Assembly (NCBI GenBank): GCA_964406775.1
Contig: CAYOSW010000014.1
Coordinates: forward strand, 1-27,094
DNA: 27,094 nt
Origin: JACPKO01 sp964406775
Lineage (GTDB): Bacteria; Patescibacteriota; Microgenomatia; Daviesbacterales; UBA10151
Reading direction: 5' to 3'
Made by a program: the position numbers and the translations under genes. This document shows positions 21,844 to 27,094 of this stretch, piece by piece (positions within the stretch are counted from its first letter, which is position 1; every line of letters starts with the position of its first letter). Below the pieces are notes generated by a model. It saw nothing but the letters and a program-made list of their open reading frames with translations. It made no database searches and was not told where the DNA came from.

Positions 21844-24651
21844 TCAATTTGGATAATGGCATTTCTTATATTTCTTCCCGGAACCGCACCAGCAGGGTTC
21901 ATTTCTCCCCGGCTTTTTTCTCTGAAGCGAACCGGTATCATTATAAACATCCTCAGACACTACCTGCCCGCCTCTTTCTACAGTAACTTTAGTTCCCGCG
22001 GCAACCGGTTGGACAACATCAACTTCAGGGGATGAATATTTTTCGTCATCGCTGGAACCTTCAACTTTAATTTTAGTTCCGCCTGAAGTTTGTACGTGCC
22101 TTACTTCCGGAACCGACGGCATAAGCTGACCGACTTCCTCCATTAAAACTTTCTCGTCCAAAGCTTCATCGTGTCTCTCAATAGCCCTTGAGATATCGAT
22201 GGGAGGCGCAACCTGAACAGGTCCGTGATTATGAACCGAAACTTTATAAATTCTGCGTGAGACCTCGGAATCAATTTCCGCTACCATTTTTTCAAACAAT
22301 TCAAATCCTTCTTTCTTATATTCGATAAGAGGGTCTCTTTGGGCATATCCGCGCAACCCGATACCGGAGCGCAAATCATCCATAGTATCCAAGTGTTCCA
22401 TCCAAAAAGTATCGATTGTGTTTAGATAGACAAAGCTTTCCATCTGCCTCATCATATCCACACCAACCATTTTTTCTTTTTGATCATACAGATCTGTTGC
22501 CAGCTTCCCCAAAAATTCTTTAATAGAGGAGGGATCGGTAATATCGGAAATTTCCTGAAGCAAGCTTTTCATACTGGCTTCATCAAAAGTGATAACCGTC
22601 CCAAATTCTTCAACAATCTTTTTATAATCTATTTCCGGTTCGGAAAAGTCGTCGACAATCGCCCCTATTTCAGCTGAAATTTTTTCAAGGATCTCTCCTT
22701 TTAATGTCTTTTCTTCAGATTTACCGGCAATTATTTCCAGAATTTGTTTTCTGATTCCATAAATTATCTGCCGCTGCTGATTCATAACATCATCATATTC
22801 AACGGTATGTTTTCGGATATCAAAATTATGACCTTCAACTTTTTTCTGTGCGCCTTCTATGGCTTTTGAGACAAGAGGATTCTCAATCGGCACATCCTCC
22901 GGCATTTTCAGAAAACCCATTACTTTTGCGACCTGATCACCGCCAAATATCCTCATAAAATCGTCTTCCAGGGACACAAAGAATTTTGAAGCGCCAGGAT
23001 CTCCCTGTCTTCCCGATCTTCCACGGAGCTGATTATCAATTCTTCTTGATTCGTGTCTGTCGGTACCGATAACGTAAAGACCCCCTAATTTATCTACTCC
23101 TTTTCCTAATTTAATATCGACACCTCTTCCCGCTAAGTTAGTTGCAACAGTAACCGCACCTTTCTGGCCGGCATCAGAAATAATTTCCGCTTCCCGTTCG
23201 TGGTTTTTAGCATTAAGTAAGGAGTGGGAAATCTTTTTCCTTTTTAAAAGTTCAGAAAGAAATTCGTTTTTTTCAATTGAGGTTGTACCGACTAAAACTG
23301 GCTGACCCTTGGCGTGAATTTTCTCAACCTCGGAAGCAACGGCATTATATTTTGCGCTTTGAGTCTTAAAAATTGCATCGGAATGATCTTTACGCACCAT
23401 ATCCCTATGGGTCGGGATAATGACAACTTCTAGTTTATAAATTTTGAAGAATTCTTCAGCTTCTGTTGCCGCTGTACCCGTCATACCCGACAGTTTTTCA
23501 TACATTCTGAAGTAATTCTGGAAAGAGATTGTAGCCAATGTTTTGGATTCCTGTTGAATTTTTACACCTTCTTTTGCCTCTATTGACTGATGCAATCCTC
23601 CCGAATAGCGCCTTCCCGGCATAAGTCGTCCGGTAAACTCATCAACAATAACTACTTCACCGTCTTTGACCACATAGTCACGGTCTTTTAAGAATAAGGT
23701 TTTTGCTTTTAAAGCTTCTTCTATATGATGGAGTGCCTGAAAATCTTTTTCATATAAATTCTCAACCCCCAATAACTTTTCAATTTTCAAAACACCGTGC
23801 TCTGTTAAATGAGCAGCACGCTCTTTCTCGTTAACTACAAAATCGGTATCCCCGCTTAATTTATCTACAATTTTAGTAAACTCAACATATTTACTTGTCG
23901 GTTCGGTATCAGGAGCGGATATGATTAACGGGGTTCTGGCCTCGTCAATCAAAATTGAGTCAACTTCATCAACGATTGCAAAAGCGTGACCCCTCTGAAC
24001 CTGGTTCTCGAGTGTCATCGCCATATTGTCACGCAGATAATCAAAACCGAACTCGTTATTTGTTCCGTATGTTATATCCGCGGCATAAGCCTCTCTTCTG
24101 GAAACAGGTTTTAAGTGTTTCAGTCTTTTATCCTTTGTGTCGGGATCCTTATATTTAGGATCGTAAATAAATGCCTTTTCGTGGATGATTACCGCAACGG
24201 TCACTCCGAGAAGGTCGTATATCGGACCATTCCATCCGGCATCACGGCGGGCGAGATAATCATTTACCGTTACTACGTGAACTCCCTTACCAGAAACCGC
24301 GTTGAGAAAGACAACCGGAACGGCCGACATTGTTTTTCCTTCACCGGTTTTTTGCTCAGCAATCTTACCCTGATGCAAAGCGATAGCAGCCATAAGCTGG
24401 ACATCATAATGGCGCATTCCGAGAGTACGGTTGGCCGCCTCTCTTGCCAGTGCAAAACCTTCAACTAATAAGTCATCGAGCGTTTCACCTTTTTTATACC
24501 GTTCTTTGAGACTCAGTGCTTTGGCCTTAAATTTTTTATCGTCCAGTTTTTTGATTTTGGACTCCTGCGCGTTGATTTGTTCTATAACTTTGGAAAGTTT
24601 TCCGACTTCGCGTTTATTCGCGTCTAAAATAGAAGATAAGAAATTCAGCAT
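21844..24651 (-). CDS. secA: SecA preprotein translocase ATPase
   Basis: 935 residues, full length. Visible parts: N-terminal motor with Walker A KTGEGKT (101-107), VTVNDYLARRDA (127-138), DEAD-like Walker B IVDEVDSILIDEARTPLIIS (226-245), preprotein cross-linking domain, second motor with VTVATNLAGRGVDIKLGKGV and the RRIDNQLRGRSGRQGD signature, helical wing/scaffold, and a C-terminal SEC-C zinc motif (C920, C922, C931, H932 in CWCGSGKKYKKCH). It drives Sec-dependent export, needed by the sortase substrate, the giant protein, the TPM protein and the flavin carrier. The residues before the zinc motif (about 820-913) form a long variable linker, usual in the family. It uses TGA as stop. Confidence 0.98.
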   Translation of the reverse strand: MLNFLSSILDANKREVGKLSKVIEQINAQESKIKKLDDKKFKAKALSLKERYKKGETLDDLLVEGFALAREAANRTLGMRHYDVQLMAAIALHQGKIAEQKTGEGKTMSAVPVVFLNAVSGKGVHVVTVNDYLARRDAGWNGPIYDLLGVTVAVIIHEKAFIYDPKYKDPDTKDKRLKHLKPVSRREAYAADITYGTNNEFGFDYLRDNMAMTLENQVQRGHAFAIVDEVDSILIDEARTPLIISAPDTEPTSKYVEFTKIVDKLSGDTDFVVNEKERAAHLTEHGVLKIEKLLGVENLYEKDFQALHHIEEALKAKTLFLKDRDYVVKDGEVVIVDEFTGRLMPGRRYSGGLHQSIEAKEGVKIQQESKTLATISFQNYFRMYEKLSGMTGTAATEAEEFFKIYKLEVVIIPTHRDMVRKDHSDAIFKTQSAKYNAVASEVEKIHAKGQPVLVGTTSIEKNEFLSELLKRKKISHSLLNAKNHEREAEIISDAGQKGAVTVATNLAGRGVDIKLGKGVDKLGGLYVIGTDRHESRRIDNQLRGRSGRQGDPGASKFFVSLEDDFMRIFGGDQVAKVMGFLKMPEDVPIENPLVSKAIEGAQKKVEGHNFDIRKHTVEYDDVMNQQRQIIYGIRKQILEIIAGKSEEKTLKGEILEKISAEIGAIVDDFSEPEIDYKKIVEEFGTVITFDEASMKSLLQEISDITDPSSIKEFLGKLATDLYDQKEKMVGVDMMRQMESFVYLNTIDTFWMEHLDTMDDLRSGIGLRGYAQRDPLIEYKKEGFELFEKMVAEIDSEVSRRIYKVSVHNHGPVQVAPPIDISRAIERHDEALDEKVLMEEVGQLMPSVPEVRHVQTSGGTKIKVEGSSDDEKYSSPEVDVVQPVAAGTKVTVERGGQVVSEDVYNDTGSLQRKKPGRNEPCWCGSGKKYKKCHYPN

Positions 24652-24664
24652 AATTCTTTTCAGA

Positions 24665-24670
24665 ATTATA
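24665..24670 (-). promoter_or_regulatory. secA -10 box
   Basis: A perfect TATAAT on the minus strand lies 13 bases before the secA ATG (24649-24651), giving a predicted leader of about 7 bases and no Shine-Dalgarno site. The -35 region (TTCCTC, 24688-24693) is poor. Confidence 0.45.
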
Positions 24671-24759
24671 CTCTAATCTCCCGAAAAGAGGAAGCTGGGA
24701 AGGCGGGGCTAATGAAAGCACTTGATTATTTAGTGTGATTTCTAATACACTTAAAAATG

Positions 24760-24765
24760 TAAATT
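24760..24765 (+). promoter_or_regulatory. Possible -10 box of the Pro-rich protein gene
   Basis: TAAATT ends six bases before the ATG at 24772, the same distance as in clpB and fur. There is no clear -35 box at the right spacing and no Shine-Dalgarno site. Weak on its own. Confidence 0.3.
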
Positions 24766-24771
24766 CTGCCT

Positions 24772-26214
24772 ATGGATAATAACAACCCGCAAGACCCGAA
24801 TACAGGTTTCCCCCCTCCTGCAACCGCTCAACCAGGAACAGACCAGAGTTTAGGAGGAATGCCGGGAATGCCTCAGGCTTCGGTACCAGGATTTGACCAA
24901 CCCCAACCGGCGCCCGGTGCCGTAAATCCTTGGGATGCACCTATTCAATCGCCATCCCAACCTCAAACCCTCTCGACCACACCTCCGGAAGGATCAACCT
25001 GGCCAAGTTCTACAAACCCGGGAATGGGCTCGGCACCTCAGCCTGCACCTGTAGCTCCCACCGCCTTCCCTCCTGCAGCACCGGCTCAAGCCGTACCTGA
25101 CTTTAGTCAACCAGGTGTGCCAGGAGTACCACAAAATCCCGCAACTACATTGCCTGCCGATCCTATGCAAACCACTCCTGCCGGAATAAATCCGGATCCG
25201 CTTGCTAATCCTATGGCCTCGAACCCTTTCTTACAGGGTCAACCCCCGGCCCCTGCTCAGACACCTGCTGATCAGCCTGCCGCAACCGATGCAGGTTTTC
25301 CGCAAGCAACGACGGCACCTATGGTACCTGAAGCTCCTGCCGAAGCACCTGCTCCTCCTGCTGTACCTCCGATTCCCGGATTCGGTGCACCTCAAACACC
25401 CGGTGCAACACCAGACCAACTTCAACCCCTGGATCCGCTAGGTACCATATCTGCTCCAGGCGCCAATCCTGCAGAATCTAACCCTTTTGCTCAATCTCCG
25501 GCGGACCAGGCTCCGACTCCAGCATCCGAGCCAGGAGTACCGCCATCTTCAGGAATGCCTGATTTAACTGCGGCACCGGCGGCTGGCGCGTCACCCGAAA
25601 ATCCTTTGGGCGCAACCCAAGCCCCGGCAGGAAATGCACTTCCTGAACTTCCTCCTCAGGAGAACGCTCCGACTGATTTATCCCACCTTATTGCAGGGGA
25701 TGAAGGACATCAGCAACCGGGAGATATTTACAACCCGCCAGTCGCTTCAGATCAGAGTTTACCGGTAAACAATGTACAAACACCGGCTCAAGCTGAAGGT
25801 TCTGCAGCTCCTCCTCCCGGGAAACATTTGAATATTACCAAAGTGTTATTGATTGCAGGGATACCGATTATTCTTATTGTCGCAGCGCTCAGCGCCTATC
25901 TGATACTGGGGATCGGAAAAGCTTCGCCTCCGGCTCAGCAAAATCAGACTTCATTACCTATTCAGCAAGCCTCACCTGCTCAGGCACCGTTAACCAATCC
26001 TCCGGCACAAATTGTTCCGCAGGTCTCGCCTTCGACAGCTCCTTCACAAGCAACCGGATCATCCCAGCTCATCCCATTACCGAGTACGTCTGCTCTATCA
26101 CCATCGCCGTCCCTCAGCCCTGCGATGCAGGCAGCGCAAAGAGCATCAGCATCTCCTAAAGCCTCTGCGAGTCCGGCTTCAAGCACCACAACAACACCTC
26201 AAGCTATACCGTAA
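24772..26214 (+). CDS. Pro/Ala/Gln-rich single-span membrane protein, largely disordered
   Basis: 480 residues with no recognisable folded domain. Residues 1-350 are dominated by Pro, Ala, Gln, Gly and Thr, with a recurring 'NP[FLM]' and 'PG[VM]P' flavour. A less biased patch (about 301-325, TDLSHLIAGDEGHQQPGDIYNPPV) just before the membrane may be a conserved binding motif. A single helix spans 357-380 (LLIAGIPIILIVAALSAYLIL), preceded by a Lys/His cluster. Residues 385-480 form an outer tail rich in Pro, Ser, Ala and Thr. By the positive-inside rule the long N-terminal part is cytoplasmic and the tail outside. It converges on serS with a 12-base gap. The frame is open throughout without frameshift. 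Function unknown. Confidence 0.8.
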   Translation: MDNNNPQDPNTGFPPPATAQPGTDQSLGGMPGMPQASVPGFDQPQPAPGAVNPWDAPIQSPSQPQTLSTTPPEGSTWPSSTNPGMGSAPQPAPVAPTAFPPAAPAQAVPDFSQPGVPGVPQNPATTLPADPMQTTPAGINPDPLANPMASNPFLQGQPPAPAQTPADQPAATDAGFPQATTAPMVPEAPAEAPAPPAVPPIPGFGAPQTPGATPDQLQPLDPLGTISAPGANPAESNPFAQSPADQAPTPASEPGVPPSSGMPDLTAAPAAGASPENPLGATQAPAGNALPELPPQENAPTDLSHLIAGDEGHQQPGDIYNPPVASDQSLPVNNVQTPAQAEGSAAPPPGKHLNITKVLLIAGIPIILIVAALSAYLILGIGKASPPAQQNQTSLPIQQASPAQAPLTNPPAQIVPQVSPSTAPSQATGSSQLIPLPSTSALSPSPSLSPAMQAAQRASASPKASASPASSTTTTPQAIP

Positions 26215-26226
26215 AACTTTTGGGAA

Positions 26227-27094
26227 TTATTTTTTAAAAGGAGTAATTTCAGAGATGCCCATAAAAGGGATCAGAACCTCAGGAATTTTTACCGTTCCGT
26301 CTTCTGTTTGAAAATTTTCCAGAATCGCAATTATGGCCCTGGAAGTTGCAACCAAAGTGCCGTTTAACATATGGGTATATTCGGTATTTTCCCCGTCCCT
26401 GTAGCGGATATTCAAATTCCTGGCCTGATAATCCGTTGTATTCGAGGTCGAGGTAACCTCCCCCCAATCTCCACGTCCCGGCATCCAGGCTTCCAGATCA
26501 AATTTGCGTGCAGCTTGCGATCCCAAATCGCCGGTACACATCTCCAGAACCCGGTAAGGAATACCTAAACTTGTCCAAAATTCCTCTTCGAGTTCCAAAA
26601 ATTTTTCGTGCATTTTTGCCGAATCTTCTTTTTTTGTATAGGCAAACATCTCAACCTTAGTAAACTGATGAACTCTGTAAAGCCCTTTTGAATATTTACC
26701 GTAAGCTCCGGATTCCATCCTGAAGCAATGTGAATACCCTCCGTAGAGTTTCGGCTGCTCGAGATCATCCAAGATTTCATCCGCGTGATAACCGGCTATC
26801 GTTACCTCGGCGGTAGCAATCAGCCCCAAGTCGGATTCTTCAATTCTATATGTTTGCGCTTCATCACCCCTTGGGTTATAACCTGTACCTAAATAAAACT
26901 TCTCCCTGGCAAGATCGGGGGTAATAATCGGTGAAAATCCGCGGTGGGATAAAAACTGGAGTCCGTAGTTAACTAAGGCAATCTCAAGAAGAGCGCCTGC
27001 ATTCTTCAGATAATAAAATCCATAAACGTCTACTTTTGCACCTGTCTCAAAGTCCAATATATCCAACCGCTTTCCGATCTCAACGTGATCCAAA
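26227..27094 (-). CDS. serS: Seryl-tRNA synthetase, catalytic domain (5' end outside the window)
   Basis: The open frame runs to the right edge, giving 289 residues of the class II catalytic domain; the N-terminal tRNA-binding coiled coil (about 110-130 residues) lies outside. The first residues (DHVEIGKRLDILDFETGAKV, with FYYLKNAGALLEIAL) match the usual start of the SerRS core. Motif 2 is seen in CFRMESGAYGKYSKGLYRVHQF, the Ser-recognising TxE in IATAEVTI, and motif 3 in LNGTLVATSRAIIAILENFQ with its ATP-binding Arg. The C-terminus KIPEVLIPFMG is typical. It charges tRNA-Ser with serine. The TTG codon at 27091-27093 is internal, not a start. Confidence 0.96.
   Translation of the reverse strand, partial: LDHVEIGKRLDILDFETGAKVDVYGFYYLKNAGALLEIALVNYGLQFLSHRGFSPIITPDLAREKFYLGTGYNPRGDEAQTYRIEESDLGLIATAEVTIAGYHADEILDDLEQPKLYGGYSHCFRMESGAYGKYSKGLYRVHQFTKVEMFAYTKKEDSAKMHEKFLELEEEFWTSLGIPYRVLEMCTGDLGSQAARKFDLEAWMPGRGDWGEVTSTSNTTDYQARNLNIRYRDGENTEYTHMLNGTLVATSRAIIAILENFQTEDGTVKIPEVLIPFMGISEITPFKK

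Noticed and set aside
21833..21850. A 7-bp hairpin AAATTGA/TCAATTT across the secA stop as a terminator
   Set aside because: The stem is A/T-only apart from one G-C pair per arm and no T run follows on the minus strand.
21844..24651. Possible recoding of UGA (as in some CPR lineages)
   Set aside because: secA, lemA and the 19766 gene end at TGA at their expected C-termini, and no in-frame TGA occurs inside conserved genes.

Overview
This 27 kb window is ordinary chromosome from a small-genome bacterium, most likely a member of the Candidate Phyla Radiation (Patescibacteria, perhaps a Microgenomates-type lineage). That placement is inferred from protein style: an LPKTG surface protein with a long-tailed sortase, a small membrane protein with an N-terminal helical domain and Pro linker, a LemA/TPM pair, a Pro-rich single-span protein, standalone salvage enzymes and sparse Shine-Dalgarno sites. 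TGA is used as a normal stop (secA, lemA, the gene at 19766), so UGA is not recoded. No phage, insertion sequence, CRISPR array, tRNA or rRNA was seen.

Layout. 1-177: 3' end of a GT4-type glycosyltransferase, then a terminator. 246-7252 (minus strand): a cell-surface block with a Tat-exported protein, an LPKTG-anchored protein, a 1355-residue secreted protein (glucose/sorbosone-dehydrogenase-like propeller, PKD-like domains, five Cys-paired repeats) and a sortase. 7371-12600: undecaprenol/diacylglycerol kinase, topoisomerase IB, ClpB with an HrcA-type CIRCE operator, and a two-gene membrane/pseudopilin-like unit. 12686-18479: a flavin locus. 18517-21694: an orphan ketoacyl-synthase-III-like enzyme, a small unknown protein, and a LemA/TPM operon. 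21844-27094: SecA, the Pro-rich membrane protein, and the catalytic part of seryl-tRNA synthetase, which runs off the right edge.

The flavin locus is the most interesting part. On the plus strand an FMN riboswitch with its own terminator controls an EamA-family transporter (probable riboflavin importer) overlapping a standalone riboflavin kinase. Converging on it from the minus strand are a Fur-family regulator, a candidate Fur-type operator, and a tight operon of a membrane-anchored FMN-binding protein, an ApbE flavin transferase, an RnfD/NqrB-like membrane domain fused to a ferredoxin-reductase-like domain, and NAD(P)HX dehydratase. Together they look like a self-contained module that imports riboflavin, makes FMN, attaches it covalently to an exported carrier and feeds that carrier electrons from NAD(P)H across the membrane, with possible metal control.

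A second theme is promoter layout. Several genes (clpB, fur, lemA, the 11950-12600 gene, and less clearly others) have a -10 box ending 5-9 bases before the start codon and no Shine-Dalgarno site, which predicts leaderless mRNAs. The flavin carrier gene and the Tat gene instead have strong Shine-Dalgarno sites.
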